A DNA stretch of 64,000 nucleotides from Mycobacterium sp. 1554424.7 (lineage in GTDB: Bacteria; Actinomycetota; Actinomycetes; Mycobacteriales; Mycobacteriaceae): the NCBI RefSeq assembly GCF_001665295.1, contig NZ_LZSE01000025.1:1-64000 (forward strand), in the 5' to 3' direction. Below, one piece after another: positions 33,735 through 42,390 of this stretch. The position numbers and the translations under genes are program-made. Every line of letters begins with the position of its first letter. The first letter of the stretch is position 1. The notes under the pieces are model-generated. The model ran no database searches, had not been told where the DNA came from, and saw nothing but the letters and a program-made list of their open reading frames with translations.

Positions 33735-34616
33735 CTACTGACTCTGCTGGGGGTTCACCGACCCGACGCCGCCCCACCGCGACGGCGGCCACACGATGAA
33801 CTGGGCCTTGCCGATCACGTTGGCGACCGGGACGGTTCCCGCATTCGGGTCGCCGGTACACAGGATGCCCTTGAGGGCTTCGGTCGGGACGCTGTTGCAG
33901 TGGGACCGCGAGTCCGCCGAGTGGGTCCGGTTGTCTCCCATCACCCACAGCCGGCCCGCGGGGACGGCGACGGGCCCGAACTCGGTGCCCAGGCACGGGT
34001 ACTTCGACGGGTCGGCCATCATCGTCGTCGGGTCCAGGTACGGCTCCTTGAGCGGCTTGCCGTCCACCGTCAGGCCGGTCTCGGCGCGGCACTGCACCGT
34101 CTGCCCGCCCACCGCGATGACGCGCTTGACCAGGTCGTTTTCGTCGGGGGGCACGAAGCCTATGAACGACAGCGCGTTCTGCGCCCACCGCAGCACAGTG
34201 TTGTTCGACCGGATCGACTTATAGCCGGCGTTCCAAGACGGCGGGCCCTTGAAGACGATCACGTCGCCGGGACGGGGTTGACCGAACCGGTAGCTCAGCT
34301 TGTCGACCATGATCCGGTCGCCGACGCAGCCCGTGCACCCGTGCAGCGTGGGCTCCATGGATTCCGAGGGAATCAGGTAGGGGCGCGCGACGAACGTCAG
34401 CATGACGTAATAGAGGACCACCGCGATCACCGCGAGAATCGCGAGCTCGCGCAGGGTGGACTTCTTCTTGGGCTCGGGCTCGGCGGCCTCGGCCTCGGCC
34501 TCCGCCTCCGGGGACGGGGCCCCCTCGGCGGGCGCGCCGGGGTCGGCGGTGGAGACCTTGGGCTCCGGCTGACCAGCGTCGGAGGGGCGCTCGGGTGAGT
34601 CCGGGGTATCGGTCAC
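33735..34616 (-). CDS. lepB: Signal peptidase I
   Basis: 293 residues. A long acidic, Pro/Glu-rich cytoplasmic N-terminus (1-52) precedes one transmembrane helix (about 56-76). The catalytic Ser is in PSESMEPTL (S86) and the general-base Lys in [11 protein letters not shown] (K164). Box [12 protein letters not shown] follows near residue 230. It cleaves signal peptides of Sec and Tat substrates on the outer face of the membrane. It is co-transcribed with rnhB and the DUF2469 gene, 57 bases downstream of rplS. Equivalent of Rv2903c. Confidence 0.96.
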   Translation of the reverse strand: MTDTPDSPERPSDAGQPEPKVSTADPGAPAEGAPSPEAEAEAEAAEPEPKKKSTLRELAILAVIAVVLYYVMLTFVARPYLIPSESMEPTLHGCTGCVGDRIMVDKLSYRFGQPRPGDVIVFKGPPSWNAGYKSIRSNNTVLRWAQNALSFIGFVPPDENDLVKRVIAVGGQTVQCRAETGLTVDGKPLKEPYLDPTTMMADPSKYPCLGTEFGPVAVPAGRLWVMGDNRTHSADSRSHCNSVPTEALKGILCTGDPNAGTVPVANVIGKAQFIVWPPSRWGGVGSVNPQQSQ

Positions 34617-34673
34617 GGGATCAGCGTAGCCAGCGCGGTTTGTGGCTGCAGACCTGCTCGAAACCGCGCCCGG

Positions 34674-35015
34674 TCAGCGCTTTTCCTTGATCTTGGCCTT
34701 CTTGCCGCGGAGTTCACGCAGGTAGTACAGCTTGGCGCGGCGGACGTCGCCACGGGTCACCACCTCGATATGGTCGATGTTCGGCGAATGCACGGGGAAG
34801 GTCCGTTCGACGCCGACGCCGTAGCTCTCCTTGCGCACGGTGAACGTCTCGCGGATGCCGCCGCCCTGCCGGCGGATCACCACGCCCTTGAACACCTGGA
34901 TACGCTCCTTGGCGCCCTCGATGACCTTGACGTGCACGTTGATGGTGTCGCCCGGGCTAAAGGCCGGGATGTCGTCGCGCAGCGACGTCTGGTCGACGAA
35001 GTCCAGCCGGTTCAT
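34674..35015 (-). CDS. rplS: 50S ribosomal protein L19
   Basis: 113 residues, normal L19 length: [52 protein letters not shown], and [13 protein letters not shown]. It sits at the 30S-50S interface. The ATG at 35015 follows GGAAGTG. The candidate promoter at 35168-35198 would give a leader of about 145 bases. It lies upstream of lepB and divergent from lppW. Equivalent of Rv2904c. Confidence 0.97.
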   Translation of the reverse strand: MNRLDFVDQTSLRDDIPAFSPGDTINVHVKVIEGAKERIQVFKGVVIRRQGGGIRETFTVRKESYGVGVERTFPVHSPNIDHIEVVTRGDVRRAKLYYLRELRGKKAKIKEKR

Positions 35016-35331
35016 CGTACGAACACACTTCCTTGGGTCGCGGCCTGCGACGGCTGCCCAACGCGGGCGTGGGGCGGTCATCAAGCCGATGGTTTCGGGC
35101 TTTGGTGCGCATCTCGCAGCGGCCGCGGAGCGGCCCGGCCCGGTGACGGGTTCGAGACAACTGAACAATTGTGCCAGACGGGCCGCGTGCATTGAAAATC
35201 ACAGGTAAACCTCGCGGTTCAAACCGAGCCGAACGCGCTGGTGAATGGTACACATGATTCGGGCCGAAACGGCCCGGCCACGTGCACGTTTAACGTCCGA
35301 GCACACCAGGGAGACCTTCAGGAGGTCCGGC
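35016..35331. promoter_or_regulatory. Divergent rplS/lppW intergenic region
   Basis: This 316-base gap holds the leader and promoter of rplS (minus) and the promoter and ribosome site of lppW (plus; GGAGGT at 35321-35326). A candidate minus-strand sigma-A -10 hexamer (CACAAT) is at 35168-35173. The rest of the rplS leader shows no ORF or clear attenuator that I can defend. Confidence 0.5.
35168..35198 (-). promoter_or_regulatory. rplS promoter element shared with rpsP
   Basis: On the minus strand: TTTTCA, then GCACGCGGCCCGTCTGG, then CACAAT. Almost the same stretch lies upstream of rpsP (38508-38537). It reads as an extended -10 promoter (TGG before CACAAT) with a conserved GC-rich spacer. 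Confidence 0.55.
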
Positions 35332-36288
35332 ATGCGCACCCGCCCGCTCACCGTGCTCGCCGCCGTCGCGGCGGTCACGCTGGTGCTGGCCGGGTGCGAC
35401 GAGGCGCTGGTCGAGCCGCAGAGCCAGGGCAGGGCGTGGGGCAATCCCGCGCACAGCGAGCCCGCTCGCCAGTCGTCGGCGCCGCCGGAGACGGTTCAGC
35501 TGCTGCTGGACACCGTGCCGATGCACGGGCCGCCGCAGGCCTTGGCCGGCACGGTGTTCGGCGGCCTGCCGGCGCGCATCCAGCAGGCCATCGACGGGGC
35601 GGCCGGCGCGGGGGCCACGCTCTCGGTAGCCGTCCTGGACCGCAAGACGCACGAGCTGGTCTCCAACGGCAACAGCCAAATCATCGGCACCGCCTCGGTG
35701 GCCAAGCTGTTCATCGCCGACGATCTGTTGCTGGCCGAGTCCCAGGGCCGGACCACCCTGTCTCCCGAGGACCGCCAGGCCCTCGACGCCATGTTGCAGT
35801 CGTCCGACGACGGCGCAGCCGAAAAGTTCTGGGGCCAGGGCGGCGGCGACGCCATCATCACGCAGGTCGCGGCCAGGTACGGGCTGACATCCACCACACC
35901 CCCCAGCGACGGGCGCTGGTGGAACACCACAAGCTCACTGACCGACCTGATCCGCTACTACGACATGCTGCTCGACGGGTCGGGCGGGCTGCCGATCCAG
36001 CGGGGCATGACCATCGTTAACGACCTGGCCCGGTCCACGCCGAACGGCCTGGACGGGTACCCGCAGCGGTTCGGCATTCCCGACGGCCTGTTCGCCGAGC
36101 CGGTGGCCGTCAAGCAAGGCTGGATGTGCTGCATCGGCGCCGACTGGGTGCACCTGTCGACCGGCGTGATCGGCGCCGACCACCGCTACGTGATGGTGGT
36201 GCAGTCGCTGCAGCCTTCCGACGACGCGACCGCGCGGCAGACGATCACCCAGGCCGTCAAGACGATATTCCCCAACGGCCGGATCTGA
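35332..36288 (+). CDS. lppW: Lipoprotein LppW, beta-lactamase-like serine hydrolase fold
   Basis: 318 residues, equivalent of Rv2905. The lipoprotein signal has lipobox LAGC with the lipidated Cys at 22, then a linker. The domain resembles class A beta-lactamase/PBP: SVAK at 122-125 fits the SxxK catalytic pair, with QSSDDGAAEK as a possible second motif and VKQGWMCC in the place of the KTG triad. Whether it hydrolyses anything is unknown. The ATG at 35332 has GGAGGT at good spacing; the frame opens 29 codons earlier. A hairpin follows the stop. Confidence 0.88.
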   Translation: MRTRPLTVLAAVAAVTLVLAGCDEALVEPQSQGRAWGNPAHSEPARQSSAPPETVQLLLDTVPMHGPPQALAGTVFGGLPARIQQAIDGAAGAGATLSVAVLDRKTHELVSNGNSQIIGTASVAKLFIADDLLLAESQGRTTLSPEDRQALDAMLQSSDDGAAEKFWGQGGGDAIITQVAARYGLTSTTPPSDGRWWNTTSSLTDLIRYYDMLLDGSGGLPIQRGMTIVNDLARSTPNGLDGYPQRFGIPDGLFAEPVAVKQGWMCCIGADWVHLSTGVIGADHRYVMVVQSLQPSDDATARQTITQAVKTIFPNGRI

Positions 36289-36299
36289 CGGGCTCCCTG

Positions 36300-36361
36300 C
36301 GCGAGCAGACGCAAAATCGCATCAATTCCGCTTCGCGCGTGCGATTCTGCGTCTGCTCGCG
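36300..36361. terminator. Perfect-like hairpin between lppW and trmD, bidirectional terminator
   Basis: Arms at 36300-36321 and 36340-36361 pair at 21 of 22 positions (core GCGAGCAGACGCA), with an 18-base loop. It occupies nearly the whole gap between the convergent lppW and trmD stops. The arm ends with AAAATCGCA on the plus strand. It probably ends transcription in both directions and looks like a member of a dispersed mycobacterial hairpin repeat family. Confidence 0.8.
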
Positions 36362-36365
36362 AGTC

Positions 36366-37055
36366 TTAGTCGCCCAATAGGTCGGGGCGGCGCTCGCGGG
36401 TGCGCTGCAGCGAAACCTCGCGGCGCCAGGCCGCGATGCGCGCGTGGTCACCCGACAGCAGGACCTCAGGGACGTCGAGGCCACGCCAGCTCGGCGGCCT
36501 GGTGTAGCTGGGCCCCTCCAGCAGCCGATCCAGGGCGGGCGAGTGCGAATCGTCGTGCAGCGACTCGGGATTGCCCAGCACCCCGGCGAGCAGCCGCAGC
36601 ACGGCTTCGATCATGACCACGGCCGCCGACTCCCCGCCCGGCAGCACGTAATCCCCGATCGAGACCTCCTCGACCCGCATCCGTCGGGCGGCGTCCTCGA
36701 TGACCCGCTGGTCGATCCCCTCGTAACGGCCGCACGCGAAGACCAGGTGTTGCTCGGCGCTCCAGCGCTGGGCGGTCGGCTGCGTGAACAACGCGCCGGC
36801 GGGTGTGGGAACGACCAAAAGTGTTTCGGCCGAACAGGTCTCGTCCAGGGCTTCGCCCCAGACCGGGGCCTTCATGACCATCCCGGGGCCGCCGCCGTAG
36901 GGTGCGTCGTCCACCGAGTGGTGCACGTCGTAGGTCCACCGGCGCAGGTCGTGCACGTGGAGATCGACCACGCCCGACGCGATCGCCTTGCCCGGCAAGG
37001 ACTGTCGCAGCGCATCCAGATAGGCCGGGAAGATCGTGATCACGTCGATGCGCAC
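36366..37055 (-). CDS. trmD: tRNA (guanine-N1)-methyltransferase TrmD
   Basis: Methylates G37 of tRNAs to stop frameshifting, using SAM bound in a trefoil knot. It is 229 residues, with [20 protein letters not shown] in the first half, the knot core [11 protein letters not shown] and [11 protein letters not shown], and the linker ending [10 protein letters not shown]. It starts at GTG 37055, two bases after the rimM stop. Last gene of rpsP-khpA-rimM-trmD. Equivalent of Rv2906c. Confidence 0.97.
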   Translation of the reverse strand: MRIDVITIFPAYLDALRQSLPGKAIASGVVDLHVHDLRRWTYDVHHSVDDAPYGGGPGMVMKAPVWGEALDETCSAETLLVVPTPAGALFTQPTAQRWSAEQHLVFACGRYEGIDQRVIEDAARRMRVEEVSIGDYVLPGGESAAVVMIEAVLRLLAGVLGNPESLHDDSHSPALDRLLEGPSYTRPPSWRGLDVPEVLLSGDHARIAAWRREVSLQRTRERRPDLLGD

Positions 37056-37057
37056 GG

Positions 37058-37576
37058 CTACTCCAGCTCCAGCAGGCCGTCGGGCGGGTCGATCTCGATC
37101 AGCCCGTCGTCCAGCGACACCGACGTGACGATCGCCCCGACGAACGGGATCAGCGCCTCGCCGGAATCCCGCCGCACCGCCAGCAGCTCCCCGGCCGCGG
37201 TGTGCAGCACCTCGGCGACGACGCCGACGTCCAGCCCCGCCGTCGTCCGGACGACCAAGCCCTCGAGCTGGTGGTCGTAATAGGTGTCCGGCTCGTCGAT
37301 CGGCGGCAGCTCGGCGGAGTCGACGACGAACAAGCTGCCCCGCAGCGCGTCGGCGGCGTCTCGGTCGTGCACCCCGGCCAGTCGCACCAGCAGCCGCCCG
37401 CCGTGCTCGCGGACCTGGTCGACGACGACGGTGCGCTCCTCGCCGCTGCGGGAGTTCTTGGCGCGCAACGTATTACCCGGAGCAAACCGCGCATCGGGGT
37501 CGTCGGTGCGGATTTCCACGACCACCTCGCCGCCGATGCCGTGCGCCTTGACCACGCGCCCGACCGTCAACTCCAA
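37058..37576 (-). CDS. rimM: 16S rRNA processing protein RimM
   Basis: 172 residues, assists maturation of the 30S head by binding S19. The N-terminal RimM domain ([20 protein letters not shown]) is followed by a PRC-barrel ([42 protein letters not shown]). It starts at TTG 37576 (TTG GAG TTG ACG), a rare start supported by exact alignment with M. tuberculosis Rv2907c. It lies nine bases after the khpA stop. Confidence 0.95.
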   Translation of the reverse strand: MELTVGRVVKAHGIGGEVVVEIRTDDPDARFAPGNTLRAKNSRSGEERTVVVDQVREHGGRLLVRLAGVHDRDAADALRGSLFVVDSAELPPIDEPDTYYDHQLEGLVVRTTAGLDVGVVAEVLHTAAGELLAVRRDSGEALIPFVGAIVTSVSLDDGLIEIDPPDGLLELE

Positions 37577-37585
37577 GGGAGTTCC

Positions 37586-37828
37586 CTACTGGTCGGTGTC
37601 CACCACGTCGACGCGGATGCCGCGGCCACCGATGCCGGCGACCAGCGTGCGCAACGCGGTCGCGGTGCGTCCGCCGCGACCGATCACCTTGCCCAGGTCG
37701 TCGGGGTGCACGTGCACCTCGACGGTGCGCCCCCGCCGACTGGTCACCATGTCCACCCGGACATCGTCGGGGTTGTCGACGATCCCGCGCACCAGATGCT
37801 CGACAGCGTCAACGACGACGGTGCTCAC
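37586..37828 (-). CDS. khpA: KH-domain RNA-binding protein (KhpA-like)
   Basis: 80 residues, a single KH domain with the GKVIGRGGRTATALRTLV loop (GxxG as GRGG). In other bacteria KhpA binds RNA and acts with KhpB in cell division and growth control. Its place between rpsP and rimM is highly conserved. It starts at GTG 37828, five bases after the rpsP stop, so translation is probably coupled. Equivalent of Rv2908c. Confidence 0.93.
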   Translation of the reverse strand: MSTVVVDAVEHLVRGIVDNPDDVRVDMVTSRRGRTVEVHVHPDDLGKVIGRGGRTATALRTLVAGIGGRGIRVDVVDTDQ

Positions 37829-37833
37829 CTCGG

Positions 37834-38382
37834 TCAGCCTTCCTCGGACGGTGCGGCCTCGGCGGCCGGGTCCGGCGCGGCCTCGGCGGCCGGCTCTGCG
37901 TCGGCGGCGGGCTCTGCATCGGCGGCGGGTGCGGCCGCCTCGTCAGCGGCGCCGGTGGCCTCGGGCGCCTCGACGGCCTTGGCGGCCTTCTTGGCCGGGG
38001 CCTTCTTCTTCGGCTTGGCGGCCTCGGTGGTGGGCGCTCCGTCGGCCTCGGCCAGCGCGGCGTTGAACAGCTCGAGCTTGGACGGCTTGGCCGGGGCGGC
38101 CTGCAGGGAGCCCTCGGCGCCGGGCAGCCCCTTGAACTTCTGCCAGTCGCCGGTGATCTTCAACAGCTTCAGGACCGGCTCGGTCGGCTGGGCGCCCACC
38201 GAAAGCCAGTACTGGGCGCGCTCGGAGTTGATCTCGATCAGGCTCGGGTCTTCTTTCGGGTGATACCGGCCGATGACCTCGATCGAGCGGCCGTCGCGGC
38301 GGGTCCGGGCGTCGGCGACGGCGATGCGGTATTGCGGATTGCGGATCTTGCCAAGCCGGGTCAGCTTGATCTTCACAGCCAT
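37834..38382 (-). CDS. rpsP: 30S ribosomal protein S16 with long acidic tail
   Basis: 182 residues. S16 proper is the first 85 ([51 protein letters not shown]). The remainder is Ala/Pro/Lys-rich, then a low-complexity Ala/Glu/Asp tail with repeated AEPAAD units. Mycobacterial S16 is usually extended (about 160 residues in M. tuberculosis as I recall), but this tail is longer. The ATG at 38382 starts the rpsP-khpA-rimM-trmD operon, preceded by about 120 bases of leader from the shared promoter element. Confidence 0.95.
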   Translation of the reverse strand: MAVKIKLTRLGKIRNPQYRIAVADARTRRDGRSIEVIGRYHPKEDPSLIEINSERAQYWLSVGAQPTEPVLKLLKITGDWQKFKGLPGAEGSLQAAPAKPSKLELFNAALAEADGAPTTEAAKPKKKAPAKKAAKAVEAPEATGAADEAAAPAADAEPAADAEPAAEAAPDPAAEAAPSEEG

Positions 38383-38507
38383 GGTTAAGCGACTTCTCCT
38401 GTGTGTGTCACGCTGCAATTCGGCGACCCAGGCGGGATGCCGGGGTCCGGTTTTGCCTCGCGTGTCTGACCCCCGAGCAGCCGTAGTTGCGCGGCGGACA
38501 GCCGCCC

Positions 38508-38537
38508 ATTGTGCCAGAACGGGGCCGCGTGCCAGAA
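38508..38537 (-). promoter_or_regulatory. rpsP promoter element shared with rplS
   Basis: On the minus strand: TTTCTG, GCACGCGGCCCCGTTCTGG, then CACAAT. It matches the rplS upstream element at nearly every base apart from two inserted bases in the spacer. It predicts transcription of rpsP with a leader of about 120 bases. Confidence 0.55.
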
Positions 38538-38564
38538 ATCGCGGCGACCGACACCAGGCTGCTG

Positions 38565-38996
38565 CTACATGACCTTCTGGAAGGTCTTGGTCTCCACGCG
38601 CCGCGTCATCCGCCAGCCCTCGGGGGTGCGGACGAACTCGTCGTCGTACCAGAGCCCGCAGAACATGATCTGTTCCTGTTTTGCTTGGGGGCCGCCGGGC
38701 AGCACCATCGGGTTGAAGCAGATCACCCGCGATGAGGCCTTATCCCCGTCGATGCGCACCGAGAAGTTGCCGAGCATGTGCGCGTACACCGGGAAGGTCG
38801 GCAAGACCTCGGACAGCCACTTCTTCACCTCGGGGTAGTGACCTTCGATCCCGCCCAAGGCCGTGTAGTCGATGTAGGCGTCGGGCGTGAAGACCTTGTC
38901 CAGGTCGTCGAATCGGCGATTGTCGATGGCGGTGGAGTAGTCCACCATCAGCTGTTGGATCTCCAGGCGATCCGAGATGTCTTCCAGGCTCAGCAT
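38565..38996 (-). CDS. SnoaL-like (NTF2-fold) protein, Rv2910c-like
   Basis: 143 residues with the SnoaL/NTF2 cone-fold pattern: [60 protein letters not shown] and [14 protein letters not shown]. Members include isomerases, dehydratases and ligand-binding proteins; here the substrate is unknown, and no close partner enzyme is adjacent. The Tyr and Asp around the first helix ([16 protein letters not shown]) line the usual cavity. Equivalent of Rv2910c. Divergent from the beta-propeller gene. Confidence 0.88.
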   Translation of the reverse strand: MLSLEDISDRLEIQQLMVDYSTAIDNRRFDDLDKVFTPDAYIDYTALGGIEGHYPEVKKWLSEVLPTFPVYAHMLGNFSVRIDGDKASSRVICFNPMVLPGGPQAKQEQIMFCGLWYDDEFVRTPEGWRMTRRVETKTFQKVM

Positions 38997-39079
38997 GTCG
39001 TTGATTGAACACGATGAGTTTTCTCGGCCCGGACGGTCTGTCCCGTCGTGACACGAAGCAGCTGCGGGAGGGAGCGCAC

Positions 39080-40195
39080 ATGACCGGGATTCGGTTACTG
39101 GTTGGCACGCGCAAAGGCGCGTTCGTGCTGACCGCCGACGGCACGAGGCGGGACTGGCAGGTCTGCGGGCCCTACTTCGCCGGTTGGGAGATCTACCACG
39201 TCGCGGGCTCGCCGGCCGACCCCGACCGGTTGTACGCGTCGCAGTCGACCAGTTGGTTCGGGCAGCTCATCCAGCGTTCCGACGACGGCGGCGCGACGTG
39301 GCGCCCGCTGGGCAACGAGTTCCGCTACGACGGCGAGCCCGGCACCCACCAGTGGTACGACGGCACCCCGCATCCGTGGGAGTTCGCGCGCGTCTGGCAC
39401 CTCGAGCCGTCGCCGACCGATCCGGACACGGTGTATGCGGGCGTCGAAGACGCCGGCCTGTTTCGGACCACCGACGGCGCCCACACGTGGCAGGAACTGC
39501 CCGGCTTGAGGAGCCACACCTCGGCGCCGTCCTGGCAACCCGGCGCGGGTGGGATGTGCCTGCACACGATCGTCGTCGACCCGAAAGACCCGCTGCGCAT
39601 GTTCGCGGCAATCTCCGCGGCCGGCGCGTTTCGCAGCGACGACGGGGGCACCACCTGGCGCCCGATCAACCGGGGCCTGCGTTCCGACGGCATCCCCGAC
39701 CCCGACGCCGAGGTCGGCCACTGCGTGCACCGCATCGCGATGCACCCGTCCCGCCCGCAGGTGCTGTTCATGCAGAAGCACTGGGACGTGATGCGCAGCG
39801 ACGACGCCGGCGAGTCATGGCGCGAGGTCAGCGGCAACCTGCCCACCGACTTCGGGTTCCCGATCGCGGTGCACGCCCATGAGCCCGACACCGTGTACGT
39901 CGTCCCGATCACCAGCGACTCGCTGCACTATCCGCCCGGCGGCAAGCTGCGGGTGTACCGCAGCAGGACGGGCGGGAACGATTGGGAGCCGCTGACCGAC
40001 GGTCTGCCGCAACGCCATTGCTACGTCAATGTGTTGCGCGACGCCATGGCGATCGACGCGCTGGACTCGTGCGGCGTGTACTTCGGCACCACGGGCGGCC
40101 AGGTGTATGCGTCGGCCGACGCCGGGGAAACGTGGGCGCCCATCGTGCGCGACCTTCCGGCCGTTCTCTCCATCGAGGCGCAGACCCTTGAGTGA
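39080..40195 (+). CDS. BNR/sortilin-type beta-propeller protein
   Basis: 371 residues. Repeated Asp-box (BNR) motifs SxDGGxTW are visible as [44 protein letters not shown] and [11 protein letters not shown], spaced 45-90 residues apart, giving a six- or seven-bladed propeller. There is no signal peptide, so it is probably cytoplasmic, unlike true sialidases. The catalytic Arg triad of sialidases is not evident. The ATG at 39080 has GGGAGGGA upstream. It overlaps the next gene, a MoaD-like protein, by eight bases, so the pair is translationally coupled. Function unknown. Confidence 0.85.
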   Translation: MTGIRLLVGTRKGAFVLTADGTRRDWQVCGPYFAGWEIYHVAGSPADPDRLYASQSTSWFGQLIQRSDDGGATWRPLGNEFRYDGEPGTHQWYDGTPHPWEFARVWHLEPSPTDPDTVYAGVEDAGLFRTTDGAHTWQELPGLRSHTSAPSWQPGAGGMCLHTIVVDPKDPLRMFAAISAAGAFRSDDGGTTWRPINRGLRSDGIPDPDAEVGHCVHRIAMHPSRPQVLFMQKHWDVMRSDDAGESWREVSGNLPTDFGFPIAVHAHEPDTVYVVPITSDSLHYPPGGKLRVYRSRTGGNDWEPLTDGLPQRHCYVNVLRDAMAIDALDSCGVYFGTTGGQVYASADAGETWAPIVRDLPAVLSIEAQTLE

Positions 40196-40502
40196 GCAGA
40201 CGACCGCGGTGCGCGTGCTGTTGCCCTATCACCTGCGAAACCTCGCCCACGTCGACGGCGCCGTGACCCTTGCCGTCGGCATCCCCGTCACGCAACGCGC
40301 GGTCTTCGACGCGCTGGAACATCGCTACCCCGCCCTCCGTGGCACCATCCGCGACCGCTCGACCGGGCGGCGGCGAGCGTACGTCCGGTTGTTCGCCTGC
40401 GAACGGGACCTGTCCCACGACTCACCCGACGCTCCGCTGCCCGACTCGGTGGCCACGGGCACGGAGCCCTTGCTGGTCGTCGGGGCGATGGCCGGCGGCT
40501 GA
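40188..40502 (+). CDS. MoaD/ThiS-family ubiquitin-like sulphur carrier
   Basis: 104 residues with a beta-grasp pattern and a terminal Gly-Gly (VVGAMAGG), the group that is adenylated and thiocarboxylated in MoaD and Thi[21 protein letters not shown] and [14 protein letters not shown] match the MoaD-like fold. It is longer than typical MoaD (about 80). It starts at TTG 40188, overlapping the propeller gene. A GTG at 40209 would shorten it by seven residues. No moa or thi genes are nearby, so the sulphur target is unknown. Confidence 0.78.
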   Translation: MSEQTTAVRVLLPYHLRNLAHVDGAVTLAVGIPVTQRAVFDALEHRYPALRGTIRDRSTGRRRAYVRLFACERDLSHDSPDAPLPDSVATGTEPLLVVGAMAGG

Positions 40503-40571
40503 TTCCTGGGATCGGTAGTGACGCGGGCGATGTCCACTTGCCGCAGGACCGCCAGCAACCAAGGAGCCACC

Positions 40572-40877
40572 ATGAACCGCAGGACACGGCCAACCGGCGA
40601 GGGGAATAATCGCGGGGTTATGAAAGCAGCACTCGCGGGATTGGCAACGACGCTGATGATGTTCGGCGGCGCGGCGCTGGCCGCGCCTTCGGCGGAGGCC
40701 GCCCCGTGCCCGGCCGGGAAATCCTGCCAGCACTGGTGCCCCGGCGACGTCCTTCCGGCCGGTCGGCCCGTCCCGTGGGACGGCAACGTCTGCCACGACT
40801 ACTACTGGGACTACTACGGCGTGCACGACATCGGCGACGGCGCGACCTACAACTGGCGCGACATGCCCTGGCACTAA
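40572..40877 (+). CDS. Small secreted cysteine-containing protein
   Basis: 101 residues from ATG 40572 (AAGGAG just upstream), or 85 from ATG 40620. A signal peptide spans about residues 17-45 (MKAALAGLATTLMMFGGAAL, cleavage near APSAEA). The mature part has four Cys: CPAGKSC, WCPGD and VCHDYYWDYYG, suggesting two disulphides. Trp/Tyr-rich aromatic content points to an exported protein, but I do not recognise the family or a function. It lies in a short gap between the MoaD-like gene and dacB2. Confidence 0.7.
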   Translation: MNRRTRPTGEGNNRGVMKAALAGLATTLMMFGGAALAAPSAEAAPCPAGKSCQHWCPGDVLPAGRPVPWDGNVCHDYYWDYYGVHDIGDGATYNWRDMPWH

Positions 40878-40913
40878 GCCGGTAACGGAGCCCGGAAGTT
40901 ACACTTTGCGGCC

Positions 40914-41786
40914 ATGCGGAAGCTCATGGCCGCAGTCGCCGCCCTGCTGACGGTCGCGGCCGCCGTCGGCGCGAACACGGCCTCGGCCGACAGCACGCAG
41001 CCGATCGGCTCGGTGCCCATCCCCGACGGACCGGCCCAGACGTGGATCGTCGCCGACCTGGACAGCGGTCAGGTGCTGGCCGCCCGCGACCAGAACGTGC
41101 CCCACCCGCCCGCGAGCACCATCAAGGTGCTGTTGGCGCTCGTGGCCCTGGATCAGGTGAGCCTGGACTCCACCGTCGTCGCCGACGTCGCCGACACCCA
41201 GGTCGAGTGCAACTGCGTCGGCATCAAGCCCGGCCGCACCTACACCGCGCGCCAATTGCTGGACGGGCTGCTGCTGGTTTCCGGCAACGACGCGGCCAAC
41301 ACCCTGGCGCACCTGCTGGGCGGGCCCGAGGCCGCCGTCGCCAAGATGAACGCCAAGGCCGCGTCCCTGGGGGCGACGAGTACCTACGCGTCCACCCCCT
41401 CTGGGCTGGACGGCCCCGGCGGCTCCGGGGCGTCGACGGCGCACGACCTGGCCGTCATCTTCCGGGCCGCCATGGCCAACCCGGTGTTCGCGCACATCAC
41501 CGCCGAGCCGTCGGCGATGTTTCCCGGCGATCACGGCGACGAACCGATCACCAACCAGGACGAACTCCTCCAGCGCTATCCCGGCGCCATCGGCGGCAAG
41601 ACCGGCTTCACCGACGCCGCGCGCAAGACCTTCGTCGGTGCCGCGGCCCGCGGGGGGCGCCGGCTGGTGATCGCGATGATGTACGGCCTGGTGAAACAGG
41701 GCGGGCCGACGTATTGGGATCAGGCCGGCAGCCTCTTCGACTGGGGTTTCGCGCTCAACCCCGAGACGGGTATCGGCTCGCTGTAG
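40914..41786 (+). CDS. dacB2: D-alanyl-D-alanine carboxypeptidase DacB2
   Basis: 290-residue penicillin-binding protein that trims the terminal D-Ala of peptidoglycan pentapeptides. Catalytic motifs: SxxK as STIK at 68-71, SxN as SGN at 123-125, and KTG at 229-231. The signal peptide is at 1-25 (ending TASA). There is no C-terminal anchor helix, so it may be periplasmic or loosely bound. Equivalent of Rv2911. It is convergent with the TetR gene. Confidence 0.94.
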   Translation: MRKLMAAVAALLTVAAAVGANTASADSTQPIGSVPIPDGPAQTWIVADLDSGQVLAARDQNVPHPPASTIKVLLALVALDQVSLDSTVVADVADTQVECNCVGIKPGRTYTARQLLDGLLLVSGNDAANTLAHLLGGPEAAVAKMNAKAASLGATSTYASTPSGLDGPGGSGASTAHDLAVIFRAAMANPVFAHITAEPSAMFPGDHGDEPITNQDELLQRYPGAIGGKTGFTDAARKTFVGAAARGGRRLVIAMMYGLVKQGGPTYWDQAGSLFDWGFALNPETGIGSL

Positions 41787-41795
41787 CCCGCCAGG

Positions 41796-42389
41796 TCAAT
41801 TCGGCAGCGCCGCGTTCAGCAGCGCGGTCAGCACCGGGATCCGCCGCTCCGCGATCGCCGGCTGCGGCAGCACCCCCTCCACCACGGCGGCCCCGTCGAA
41901 CACGTTCGTCATCAGCGCCACCACGACCGGGAACGTCTCCTCGGGAAACCCCTCGGCGCCGGGCAGCGCCCGCGCGGCGTCGACGATCTTCGCCGAGTAC
42001 TGCCCGAGCTCGTGTTGCAAAGTCTCCCTGAGCTTTTCGTCGGTGCGCGCGGCGATCAGCAGTTCGTAGACCACGGCGTTGAGCGGCCGGCTGGTGATGT
42101 CCCGCAGTATCGCCAGGGCGGCCTCGAGCGCGGGCTGGTCGGCCGGAATTTCGGCGACCCGCTTGGTGAACGACTCCAGCTGCCGGCGCAACACCTCGGA
42201 CGCGGTGGCGGCCATGAAGTCGCCCATGGTCTCGAAGTGGCGGAACAGGGCGCCGACGGAGACCCCCGCGCGCTTGGTGATCACCGCGGCCGACGCGCGG
42301 GCGTAGCCCACCTCGATGATCGTGTCGATGCACGCCTCGAGGAGCCGCCCGACGGTTTCCTCCCGGCGCTGCTGCTGGGTCCTGGCCAT
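41796..42389 (-). CDS. TetR-family transcriptional regulator (Rv2912c-like)
   Basis: 197 residues. The N-terminal helix-turn-helix is seen in GRLLEACIDTIIEVGYARAS and AVITKRAGVSVGALFRHFET. The C-terminal ligand domain is all-helical. It starts one base after the stop of the D-aminoacylase gene on the same strand, so the regulator is co-transcribed with its likely target. A 22-base imperfect palindrome upstream of that operon at 44225-44246 is its probable operator. Ligand unknown. Confidence 0.9.
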   Translation of the reverse strand: MARTQQQRREETVGRLLEACIDTIIEVGYARASAAVITKRAGVSVGALFRHFETMGDFMAATASEVLRRQLESFTKRVAEIPADQPALEAALAILRDITSRPLNAVVYELLIAARTDEKLRETLQHELGQYSAKIVDAARALPGAEGFPEETFPVVVALMTNVFDGAAVVEGVLPQPAIAERRIPVLTALLNAALPN

Positions 42390-42390
42390 C

